Shown here: positions 12,282-21,715 of the stretch, piece by piece | Layout: each line of letters begins with the position of its first letter | Position numbering within the stretch: the stretch's first letter is position 1 | Assembly (NCBI GenBank): GCA_038277395.1 | Contig: CM076190.1 | Location: 133,820,372-133,884,371, forward strand | Length of the DNA: 64,000 nt | Source: Dryocosmus kuriphilus | Taxonomy: Eukaryota > Arthropoda > Insecta > Hymenoptera > Cynipidae | Direction: 5' to 3' | Notes under the pieces: model-generated | Database searches by the model: none | Told to the model about the DNA's origin: nothing | What the model saw: only the letters and a program-made list of their open reading frames with translations | Program-made: the position numbers and the translations under genes

Positions 12282-12479
12282 TTACAAACTTTGTTCGAGT
12301 TGGAGCAGCAAAGTTTCAACAGTAATTTTTCTTAAGCGAAATCGTGTTAAAAAATCCAAATCATCTATGGTTTCAAAATAATTCACTCGTTCCCTGAATA
12401 TTCGTGGTCTTCTCTGAACGGGGTAGAACATTTCATCATCATCAGATGAGGATAAAATATCATAGTAAATCAGAGCCAT
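12282..12479 (-). pseudogene. HARBI1-like nuclease N-terminal fragment (in copy 3)
   Basis: Sixty-five residues starting MALIYYDILSSSDDDEMFY, then VQRRPRIFRERVNYFE and DDLDFLTRFRLRKITVETLL. This is the leader and first helix of PIF/Harbinger nucleases, upstream of the DDE domain. A stop follows LLLQLEQSL, and no DDE-nuclease sequence follows it. Full proteins of this family are usually 350-450 residues. Confidence 0.75.
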
Positions 12480-13111
12480 ATTTCCTTGCTGTACACTGCA
12501 CTCGTATACTTCAATTTTGAGGTTATGTTACTTTAATCACTGATTAACCTCCATAACCAGCCATTATTGGGCGGCTAAGTTAACCCATGATTATCTTCCC
12601 TTAATCATGATTAAAAGATTGGTGGAACGCAAAGTATTGATTAAATAATGTTAATCAATGATTAACGATTTAATCAGAGTTGGTGAAACCGGCCCTTAAA
12701 CAGATGAGAGCTAGTAATCGATTGCAGTTGCGACCGGTCGAAATAATCAATACACTAACCTCGAAAGTTTTTTAGCGCGCCTTTTGAATACAAGTATCTA
12801 ATATCCGCATTAATATAAATTTAAACACCAGAATCAAATCTTATTTGTTGTATAATCTCGAAGGGACAATACCAAATTATAAATTATCAGGAAATAAAAT
12901 GCACTTCCCGCATCAAAAAGAAATTCCCGGACAATTCCTGGATTTCCTTAAATTCCCGCAGAGTAGATACCCTGGCTATTTTCATTAAAATAAAAGTATA
13001 AATAAAGAAAAATTGAAAAATAAGTCTCGATTTTCATTGTAGGATGAAATATTCTGACTATAAACTGTCTAGTGTCTCAGAGAAATGTTTGCCCAATGTC
13101 CACTGTTCCAG

Positions 13112-13251
13112 ATTTTGAAATTCAACAGAAGAGACGGTCGCTCTGCTACGTCGAGATGGAATCGGTGGACAAGGCAAGGGCCGAAAAAAGTGGCGGGGTT
13201 TCTTCGATAAATAAAGTATTAATAATGCATGGAGAAAAATTATTCATACAG
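13112..13251 (+). CDS. Candidate host-gene internal exon, product unknown
   Basis: A 140 bp stretch of higher GC and non-repetitive codon use, bounded by an acceptor-like TGTTCCAG (ending 13111) and a strong donor CAG|GTGAGC (13252). It is open throughout and ends in phase 0. The translation begins FEIQQKRRSLCYVEMESVDK and ends KVLIMHGEKLFIQ. I do not recognise it. The frame also stays open upstream to an ATG at 13072, and downstream to a stop at 13300-13302, so a single small exon is an alternative. No partner exon was found nearby. Confidence 0.35.
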
Positions 13252-13302
13252 GTGAGCAGAAGCGATGATCTGGCAGAAACTATCACGGTTCCACGTAGCT
13301 AA

Positions 13303-14072
13303 GCGAATGCTGGGTAGCGGATGGCCATGACCTAAGGTAACCCAACCTACGACTACATCTCGCTACTTTGTACAATGTACGAGTACGCATCTGTTCTCGT
13401 AAAACTTTAACCTGACTGGGCACTAACATCAATTATTTCCGAGTCGAGAAGCCTGCGTTTCAGAGCCGTTGACATCTCTTGTCACGCTTTTGTAATCACT
13501 CACTTATGTAAAGTTCAATTTTTGTCTGGATCTAAATTCTAAATATAGTGAAACTAGTGGTTTTAAATGACTGAGAATTTATGCTCAGCAAATTCTCTTG
13601 AGAATATGTCAAGCATTTAGAGCATTTATAGAGCATTTAAGAGAATTTAAAGAATTTTCATTTGATTAACTTTCGTTAGTTTATTAGGGATTGCAATGTT
13701 CTTTATTACACTACAAATAGTGAAAAATGTTTCATTTATTATAATAATCTTTCGTTTTGTAATTAACTATGAAAAATAACGTATTATTGAACCGTCATCA
13801 ACGTGACTCACATGCATATAAGAGGGGTTTTCTATGGAGCGATATTTTTTTAATAATTCACTTGGTACAAATTTTTATTTTTATTGCCAACCTCATAATT
13901 AATTATAGATTACTAGATAATACATAGATTACAATTTTAACAACAAAGACCGGCTTAGTTTTCACTTTTTATGAAAGTTGGGCTGATTAATTTTCCTGAA
14001 AAGAAGTTTTTTGATACATCAACAATAAACACAATACATTTTTTGAATGAAGTATGGTTTATTTTATTGAGA
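13303..14072. other. No gene seen
   Basis: Unique sequence up to about 13550, then AT-rich. A cluster of GAGAATTTATGCTC / GAGCATTTA motifs at 13570-13660 resembles segments at 7540-7650 and 25210-25330, so a small dispersed repeat is likely. Confidence 0.4.
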
Positions 14073-14074
14073 TA

Positions 14075-15342
14075 CAGTCTGATCAAAAAGAAAGAATACG
14101 CGTTTTCTCGAAAAGTTTTAAAGATTTTTGTTCGTTTCTTTTTTGGCCTGACTGTACGTTTCAAGGGCAAGAGCGGAACCGCCGATTTGGTTCAGTCTCA
14201 TTCGAAGTGTCGGATAGTGAACAAGTTTGCGCAATGAGTGCAGTATACGCTAAACGGTTCGAAGCTGTGTTTTTGTGCAGCAATGCACACGGACCAAAAC
14301 TTTCATACTCAGCTGCTGCTAAAGTGCTTAAAAAGTCTAAGTACTTCGTGCAAAAGTGAGTGGAGCGGTATAGGGACACAAAAGCTGTTGACGATCTTCC
14401 AGGAAAAGGAGAAACGCGAGCAACTTCTAGCAAGGAGGATAAGGGGATCATCGCACTATTCAAGCGCAACCCCACTCTACGGCTGCGCGAAGCCAAGGCT
14501 AAGCTAGCGGAGAAGGGATTAGACGTTAGTATAAACACCATAAGACGCAGATTAGCTGAGGCAAACATGCAGTACCGTAGCACGAGGCAGAAACCCCTGC
14601 TCTCAGAAGTGCACATGCAAAAACGGCTGTCATGGGCTATGGAAAATAATGATCGCGATTGGTCAAATGTGATTTTTTCCGACGAAGCATCCTTTTGGGC
14701 ATGGGTTCCAATAAAACGTGCCTGGTCAGGCAAAGGTGAGCGGTTCCTCCAGCGAACTGTTAAACACCCAGTAAAGATTCATGTTTGGGGATGCTTCTCA
14801 CAGCGCGGTTTTGGCTGTTTAGAGCTGTTCACTGAGAACCTGAACGCGGAAAAAATGGTCAAAATCTACAAGCCATGGTCTTCTGAGGTCTGCAGAAAAG
14901 ATGTTTGGAGCCAATAATGAGGTTTGGATCCTTCAAGAGGACAACGATCCCAAACATTGCAGTCGCCTCTGCAAGAACTGGAAAGCTGAAAATGGCGTCG
15001 TCACCTTGGCCTGGCCTTCACAATCTCCTCATGCCAATCCGATTGAAAATGTGTGGAGTGTCGTTAAGAGAAAACTTGCAGGAAGGCGTGTATTCACCCT
15101 CAAGCAGCACTCTCGACGAATTAGAGTGGTGTGGCGCTCTCTATCTTTAGAATATGCTGAAAAATTAGTCGAGAGCATGCCCAGAAGATGCCAGGCCATT
15201 ATCGAGAATAATGGCGATTGGACCATTTATTAAGGTAAGTTCTCCCTAATTTTTAAAGCGTTTGTTCATGCCAAAAAAGAAAAATAAAGTTTTCTTTAAA
15301 ACTTTTCGAGAAAACGCGTATTCTTTCTTATGGAACAGACTG
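14075..15342 (+). mobile_element. Tc1-like transposon, near full length
   Basis: A 1,268 bp element flanked by TA (14073-74, 15343-44). The terminal inverted repeats are about 50 bp: CAGTCTGATCAAAAAGAAAG at the left and TTCTTTCTTATGGAACAGACTG at the right end, with a long near-perfect inner match around AATACGCGTTTTCTCGAAAA. It encodes one transposase relic on the plus strand. It abuts the next element, with only the TA between them. Confidence 0.92.
14234..15233 (+). pseudogene. Tc1-like (DD34E) transposase with one stop and one frameshift
   Basis: Starts MSAVYAKRFEAVFLCSNAHG. HTH regions are at residues ~20-110, including NTIRRRLAEANM. The catalytic triad is recognisable: first Asp in VIFSDEASFW, second in LQEDNDPKH, Glu in NPIENVW, with 34 residues between the last two. 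Two lesions break it. TGA at 14357-14359 stands where Trp is usual (FVQK*VERY), and a single-base shift near 14872 breaks the frame between KIYK and KMFGANNEVW. Otherwise about 330 residues, normal for the family, ending at TAA 15231-15233. It looks like a recently inactivated copy. Confidence 0.9.
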
Positions 15343-15960
15343 TACCGGGTGTCTAAAAAGTCCCGGGACGGTTGGATATTTCCTCAGGTAAAATATTTCT
15401 CAAAAAAGTGAAGGTCATTCCTGCAGTAAATTTCAACGAGGAATTCAATGGTGACCTTCATTTTGACCTTGAAGTTGACCTTCATGGCTTTTTGAAGGTC
15501 AACTTTGTTTTCTGAAATGGAAACCCCCTTTTTTTACATCTGCAATCGATAGAGCGGAAAATTCTACATTCAGGTACGTACCCAAGTCATAGGTCAATTG
15601 TAACGTTCAAGGTCAGTTAGAGGTTATTTGAAATTAATAAAGTTTTCCAAGAGGTCAGTGCAATTCCTGAAGTAAATTTCAACGAGAAATTCATTGGTGA
15701 GCTCTGTATTGATCTTGGTTACAGCGTTTTGAATATTGTAAAATCATAAGGAAATTTTTCATTAAAAGTTCCAGGTGTTCTGGTGAGAGTTCTGTTCCTC
15801 CCCAAAGAGTTATACAGTCCTATACCGTTTTTCGATACCTAAGTCAATACCTAAGGCGATACCATAAGTCCTATACCGTTTTTCCATACGAATATTACGA
15901 ATCGAAACTAAATTTACGTATTACGAGTACATACTTACTATCTTTCGCTAAAAGATTATT

Positions 15961-17048
15961 ATGGCGCAAGCTAAACTTTCGGAACGAGAGAGGGTATCTG
16001 TATTAATGATGCGTGGTTGGGGAGATCGAGTTCGATCTTATGATCAAGTTCGTTTGCATTTAATCACACTTTTCGTAATGGAGAAGGGCTAAATCCTGTC
16101 TCAAAATCAACAATTGAAAGAACTGTAAGGCGCTTTATGAATCATGGATCTATCAAGGACCTTCAGAGAACTGATTGGCCCAAATCTGCAGGATCTGAGG
16201 AGATGCAGATGGACATAGCCCAAGCATTTGTTGAAAACCCACACCTTAGTTTACGTCGAGCTAGTGATGAGCGTGACGTTGCTCCTGAGACAGTGCGAAA
16301 TATTTTAAAAAGCATTAATTTCCATCCTTACAAGGTTCATCTGGTACAAGAGCTCAATGAAGACGATCCTGATCGTCGGGTTGAATTTTGTGAATTTATG
16401 ATGGACAGAATTGATAGAGATCCTCTTTTCTTGTACAATACAGTATTTTCAGATGAAGCTACTTTCACTTTAAAAGGTGAAGTTAACAGGCAAAATTGTA
16501 GATATTGGTCCGACACAAATCCTGATTGGATGTTGGAGAGTCACACACAATATCCACAAAAGATTCATGTTTGGACCGGTATCTTGAATGATACATTGAT
16601 AGGCCCTTTCTTCATCGATGGTAATCTCAATGCCCGTGCATATGAAGAGCTTCTCAGAAACCAAATTGTACCAAGAATAAGGGAGATTACAGGCGATAAT
16701 TTTCAAAATATTTGGTTCCAGCAGGACGGAGCAGCGGCTCATTACGGTAGGGAGGTTCGAGCATATTTGGATACTCAGTTCCCTCAAAGGTGGATTGCAA
16801 GAAGTGGTAAAATCGAGTAGCTTGCTAGATCTCCTGATCTGACGCCTCTCGACTATTTTCTTTGGGGTTATTTAAAGAGCAAAGTATACTCAACGCAACC
16901 CCAAAGCTTAGACGAATTGCAGAATCGGATTCTGTAACAGGCTACTTTCATTGATAGGGATATGATTCGTAATGCTGTAACTCATTTTTACAATCGCATA
17001 GCTTTTTGTCAAGAAGCTCAAGGTTTTCAGTTCGAACATCTTCACTGA
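15961..17048 (+). pseudogene. DD41D mariner-type transposase (rosa-like), disrupted
   Basis: ATG 15961 opens MAQAKLSERERVSVLMMRGW (HTH). A frameshift near 16058 is followed by re-entry at the stretch ending RRFMNHGSIKDLQR. Catalytic residues: Asp in TVFSDEATF, Asp in WFQQDGAAAH, and a final Asp in SPDLTPLDYFLWG. There are 41 residues between the last two if the intervening TAG (16818-16820, expected Trp) is counted. A second stop, TAA 16935-16937, precedes the C-terminal stretch ending AQGFQFEHLH. The spacing places it with rosa/DD41D rather than DD34D mariners or DD34E Tc1. Confidence 0.85.
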
Positions 17049-17141
17049 AGCGTGAGAGGCAAGGGGACTCACGCTAATCAAGCAACCCAAAGGGAACAGA
17101 ATTTACTACGGCCACGTCGTTGTTCCTGGGTAATGCTAAAC
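17049..17141 (+). other. Conserved hairpin segment, copy A
   Basis: Directly after the rosa transposase stop. A 7 bp stem GCGTGAG...CTCACGC encloses AGGCAAGGGGA. Then come a small CCC AAA GGG hairpin, ACTAC, and a closing block CACGTCGTTGTTCCTGG. The same order of blocks recurs at 34401-34495 in an unrelated context. Function unknown. Confidence 0.6.
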
Positions 17142-17567
17142 GTAAACGTAAACTACTTGGAAAAAACCTTGAAAAAACCTTGAAGATCATCACCAAGATC
17201 AATACAGAGCTCACCAATGAATTTCTCGTTGAAATTTACTTCAGGAATTACACTGACCTCTTGGAAAACTTTGTTAATTTCAAATAACCTCTAACTGACC
17301 TTGAACGTTACAATTAACCAATGACTTGGGTATGTACCTGAACGTAGAATTTTCCGCTCTATCGATTGCAGATTTAAAAAAGGGGGTTTCTATTTAAAAA
17401 AACAAATTTGACCTTCAAAAAGCCATGAAGGTCAACTTCAAGGTCAGAATGAAGGTCACCATTGAATTCCTCGTTGAAATTTACTTCAGGAATGACCTTC
17501 ACTTTTTTGAGAAATATTTTACCTGAGGAAATATCCAACCGTCCTGGGACTTTTTAGACACCCGGTA

Positions 17568-17861
17568 TATAAATACTATATGTAATTGAAAATGTTTACA
17601 TAAGTTTTAAGTTTTCATATCAGTCTCTTTATAATCTACATAAAGTAACTGAATTATAAAACATTTGGATTCTCGCGAAGCATAAATTTTAGGTTTTCAG
17701 TATAACCTCTTTATAAGCTACATAAAAATATAAAATACTGATGCCGCAAACACCACTTAAACAAGATATCGTAGAATAATAAACTTCGCAATAACTTTTT
17801 AGTAGTAATGTCTTTATACATCACTTTCCTTTTATGTTTCTTTTAAATACATATATGTTAC
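17568..17861. other. AT-rich spacer, nothing recognised
   Basis: It contains a diffuse duplicated phrase (TAAGTTTTAAGTTTTCATAT near 17600 versus TTTTAGGTTTTCAGTATA near 17690, each followed by CTCTTTATAA-CTACATAAA). No coding signal. Confidence 0.4.
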
Positions 17862-18056
17862 ACTAGTACTTTACCCTAAGAGAAGTTTAGTTCATACAGG
17901 TTCTTTTTCCAAAATTTTTAATTTTTCAAAAAAAATAATAGTAGCCAGACGTCCGTGTTTATGTTCTTTACGTTTGGGTACGATTATTTTTTTGAAAAAT
18001 TAAAAATTGTGGAAAAAAACTTGTAAGAACTAAACTGCTCTTAGGGTAAAGTATCA
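17862..18056. repeat. Small foldback (MITE-like) element
   Basis: A 195 bp hairpin: the left arm TACTTTACCCTAAGAGAAG ... AAATTTTTAATTTTTC pairs with the right arm GAAAAATTAAAAATTGTGG ... CTCTTAGGGTAAAGTA. A ~50 bp loop contains CAGACGTCCGTG. No coding capacity and no clear target duplication. Confidence 0.75.
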
Positions 18057-18355
18057 CATGCCCTTAAAGTCTTTTTTTAATCCAAAATAGACAAACTAGA
18101 TATTGATAGATTTGTTAAACTCCTTTCTAACCTCTCTTTCAATAACACATTGTCAAATTTAACACAATTAATTTTAATAGCTTTATTCATGACAAAATAA
18201 AATAAACAATTTTCAGAAACCAATCAAGAAATGTTTGAATTGCCAAAATTTATGTATTCGCTTTTATTTATTAACCAAATTGGATTCTCTGACGAAGAAA
18301 ACACCAACATCATCATATACTCAAACATACCAACTATTTTTTGACTATCAAAACT

Positions 18356-21300
18356 TCAGTTTTCTGTATCGAAATCCAGATCAGAATCTAAATCAGCATC
18401 TTCGTCACTACAGTTGTCATTATTGGCTTCGCAAAACTCGTCATCAAGCATTTCAAAAGTCTCTTGTATATCCTCGAATTCCTTTTCATTCCATGAAGTT
18501 ACGAACATTAATCGTTTCTGCTTATATTTATCGTTCTCTCGACGTTGAAATGTCTTTGGTTCGTCATCAAGCTTTAAGTTGTGGGCTACGTGGGTTAATC
18601 TTCCAGCTCTTTCCGTTGTTAGTCTATTCCGTTTATTCGTATGCACGCTGCCGTATTTGCTGAAAGTTCTTTCAGTCGCGGCAGTAGAAGCTGGCATAGA
18701 TAATATACCAGATGCAACGGAACTTAAAATAGAATCGAAAGGATTACTTCTCCATTATGTGACAGAATCTAACCCTGGAATACTTTTTCGCAAAATAGGC
18801 TTGCCGAAGACACCTGTTTGTTGTTTGAAATCCGCAAATTACACAGCAACATCCGTCGTTTGGTCACTTTCTTCTCCATATAAGTAGGAAACTCAATTAA
18901 AGATCACTTCGGCTCCTAAAAGCTTTTCATTCCTTGTCTAGCATGTTTGCTGCAAAATGGATCTGTTTCAGTAAAAAAATTTCCCTTTTCTCTAGTTGTT
19001 TCTGGATTTTTTCACTTTCTTGTTCGGATATAGGTGATTGTGGGAGTCTTTCTTCAAAAGATGCTTGGTACCAAACTCAGAGTACAATAGTCGCCCTCCA
19101 ATATTGTATCCATTTTACAATAGGAGCAACTATTTCGTGCAAACTCAACAATCCGTACCAGAAATTATCATCTAGAATATTTGTTTGGACAACACTTTTT
19201 AATATAACTCCATTTGTTATAGCTAGTTTTTTAGAGCTGCTTTATTATAAAGCAGGCTCTCTCCACAGAAGATGACGGAACCCCATCTTGTTTTTCCCGT
19301 CAATTTTAATGAAACTTTCTTTGTCATTGCAATTTTATTTTCTTTTACAATATCGTCTTGAATCTCCGAAAAAGTTGCTCTCAAAGCGTCTGAAGCGTTG
19401 CTTTCTTTCACTATTTCTTTGGCATTGTTCTTAACTAATTTGAACGTATTCAGTTTTAAAATATCACCTAGTAGAGAATTCAAATTGTGAGCTGTACAAT
19501 TATAAATGGAAATGTGAGGATACTTTTGGTTAATTATTATTCCACGAGCCTTAATCATAGCACGTGCACTGTCTGTAACTACAGCGAATACTTTGGTAGG
19601 TCCAATTTTCTCAATCACATCCAGTAACATATTAGCTAAGTATTCAACTATGTGGCTGTCAGCCCCTGTGTATTTCGTTCCGTACAGAATAGACTTCGGA
19701 GTTGTAACTATGAAATGTACGATTGATTGATTTCTGAAACAAATTAAAAAGTAGAATTTTATAACAACCAAAGAGCTTTTAAAAATATAACTTTTTATTA
19801 TATTTCGTTATTTGTCATTACCTTTTATTACTCCATCCGTCACATTCCAGAGCCACTGCCTGGGAATCTGCAAGAGCAGTTGCAATTTTCTGTTCAATTT
19901 TTATGAATACTGCTGCAAGCAGGGTGAACCTAGTTTGTATAATGAAGGCTGTTGCCAAGATGACCTGAGTTTATTAAAGAACTGTTTTCAATATTTGTTC
20001 TCAAAAAGTGATAGTGCAGTGGTCGATGCATAAATAGCTCTAGCGAATAGAGTGTCAAGGTTTTCCTAAAAGAATTATGTAGAATATTTTCATTGATGAA
20101 GACTTAAAATCGTAAAGGATGGGGGTCCATAAAGCCTGTTTTTGGCCCTAGAGTCAGAAAATATTTTTTTTTTTTTGCGGAAATAAAAAGATGAAAGTGT
20201 GTGATAAAAAATGCGCTTTCTTAAAGTGCGTTTATTATTTTGAAAAATTATTTAATTTAAATGATTCTTACGTCAAAATATTTCTTTTGAAAAGAAGAAT
20301 TGTTGACAAAAAGGTTCATATACTTCCATCTTTTTATCTCCGCAAAAAAAATATATTTTCTGATTCTAGGGCCAAAAACAGGCCTTATGGACCCCTATCC
20401 TTTATAATGAGTAAAAAGAGGTCATACAAGCTTTAAATAATTTTAAATAGTACAATTGTTTTTGACATTAATCGAAATAATCAAAGATTTAAATTTTAGC
20501 AATATTTTGCAATTAAATAATGACGTACTTGCTCCTCTCAACACACAGAATCAATATATTGTTTAACTGAGAATACAGGCCATTCCTTTTTATCTTGACT
20601 CGTTTTTGTCGTAAGTATTTTTTCCTGCTCCCTGCCCTTGTTTATCATTTTGATCACTGCTAACTCTTTCAACTGAAGGATTAATTTTCTCTACTGAAAA
20701 ATTAGCTTCTTCTACCTGAGAATTCGGTTTTCCTGCATGAGTAACAGAATGTGTAGAATCTAAAGAATAATAAGAGTAAAAAATACTATTTGAATAACAC
20801 TTATTTACAAGAAATTAACAGAAAATATATTTTCAAGAAATATCACAAAACAAATTTTGTTCAAAAGAATAAATTATTATAAAATATTTGGAATAAAATT
20901 AAAATACTAAATCATTAGCTCCTCAGGGAGTTTCACAAAATGAAAAAAAAATACAACAGAAACATTATGATAGTTTCACGCACAATTACCATAATTTTCA
21001 TTGTATAAAATGCATACATTTTTTACTGTATGAATCACAGAACATAATAAATGATTTATTTGACCACGGGAAAATTGTTTACATTGAATGAAATTTTACA
21101 AAATATAATTTTATTCTTCTAGAAGTTTTACATTTTAAATGCTTTCTTATGCATAATTACTTAAATTTTAAAGAGCTGTTCATGTTATTTTTAAACAATT
21201 TAGGCAGTATACATGTATAGTTCAAACAATGCAGTACAACAAACAATTATATATTATAGGACCATAATCAACATAACCTAAAAGAACCAATGTATAAAAA

Positions 21301-21576
21301 TTGTTATAAAATAGAGCATAAATAATTACCTGATGCCGTTTCATCATCTGATTACTCAAGTGAACATTTTGGGTTATTTTCCCCTTTGTTAAGCAAAGCT
21401 CTTATCCTTAGTGGACAAGTAGAACATTTTATTAAATGATCTCTTAGACGAGTTGCATGGACACTTTTATATTTTGCAGAGCAGTAGCGACATGTATATG
21501 CAGTGCGATTCTCTTTATCAATAAGTTTATGGAAATATCTCCAGACAGAGCTCCTTGGCTTCATTATTAATTGCAT
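18356..21576 (-). pseudogene. BED-finger / DUF659 hAT transposase gene with introns, decayed
   Basis: Minus-strand gene. Exon 1 (21576 to about 21337): BED finger, YTCRYCSAKYKSVHATRLRDH, a stop after CSLE, then donor CAG|GTAATT. A later piece (20770-20480) reads KKEWPVFSVKQYIDSVC then a stop, then EEQVRHYLIAKYC. At 20037-19822: KQFFNKL ... ATALADSQAVALECDGWSNK, carrying a catalytic Asp, with donor at 19821. Intron 19821-19734. From 19733: RNQSIVHFIVTTPKS, VFAVVTDSARAMIKA and YNCTAHNLNSLLGDI (DUF659 core), with decay from 19220 to 18700. The C terminus (18697-18356) has PASTAATERTFSKYGSVHTN, the hAT dimerisation block, and an acidic tail. Several stops make it inactive. Confidence 0.85.
20113..20404. 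repeat. MITE-like inverted repeat inside the DUF659 hAT gene
   Basis: A 292 bp element: the left arm GTCCATAAAGCCTGTTTTTG GCCCTAGAGTCAGAAAATAT has an inverted partner ending in TAGGGCCAAAAACAGGCCTTATGGACCCCTATCC. The termini TAAAGGATGGGGGTCC / GGACCCCTATCCTTTA are nearly perfect. The loop is AT-rich, and the short frame across it is not credible. It splits two exons of the surrounding transposase relic. Confidence 0.8.
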
Positions 21577-21715
21577 TATAATCTAGTATATAATAAACTA
21601 TAAAATCTTTTAACTAAATAGCTGACTTATAGAGCAAACCAAGTTGACACCATTGAGTGAGAAAGGTTAGGCTTGGTAGAAACCTAAAGTATTCCTCTTT
21701 TTGTCTTCATACACA

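Larger units (their letters stand above)
11071..12695 (-). mobile_element. PIF/Harbinger deletion derivative, copy 3 (nested in hAT)
   Basis: A 1,625 bp element with ends GGGCCGGTTTCACCAACTC / GAGTTGGTGAAACCGGCCC and a clean TTA target duplication (11068-11070 and 12696-12698). Orientation is reversed relative to copies 1 and 2. It carries a 65-residue HARBI1-like leader (12282-12479, minus) and an internal tandem repeat (11600-12115). The nuclease domain is missing. Subterminal GATTAGCTAATC and GATTAA motifs cluster at both ends. Confidence 0.9.
7718..12974 (-). mobile_element. hAT-type DNA transposon, decayed, with nested Harbinger
   Basis: The ends CAGAGTGTCTAC (7718-7729) and GTAGATACCCTG (12963-12974) form an imperfect 12 bp inverted repeat. 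Just inside each lie matching CCCGGACAATTCC motifs. GCTAT directly abuts both outer ends, a 5 bp match rather than the canonical 8 bp. The transposase relic (7942-10117) is on the minus strand. Its upstream region is split by Harbinger copy 3 (11071-12695); without it the element would be about 3.6 kb. Confidence 0.8.
15345..17565 (+). mobile_element. rosa-like mariner with ~375 bp terminal inverted repeats
   Basis: A 2,221 bp element flanked by TA (15343-44, 17566-67). The arms 15345-15720 and 17191-17565 are inverted near-copies beginning CCGGGTGTCTAAAAAGTCCC. They contain repeated TGAAGGTCA and AATTTACTTCAGGAAT-type motifs, perhaps transposase-binding sites. One decayed transposase gene lies between them. 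The arms are far longer than the ~30 bp of classic mariner. Confidence 0.92.

Noticed and set aside
14161..14733. 190-residue minus-strand frame over the Tc1 element
   Set aside because: Shadow of the plus-strand transposase, which has catalytic motifs in order.
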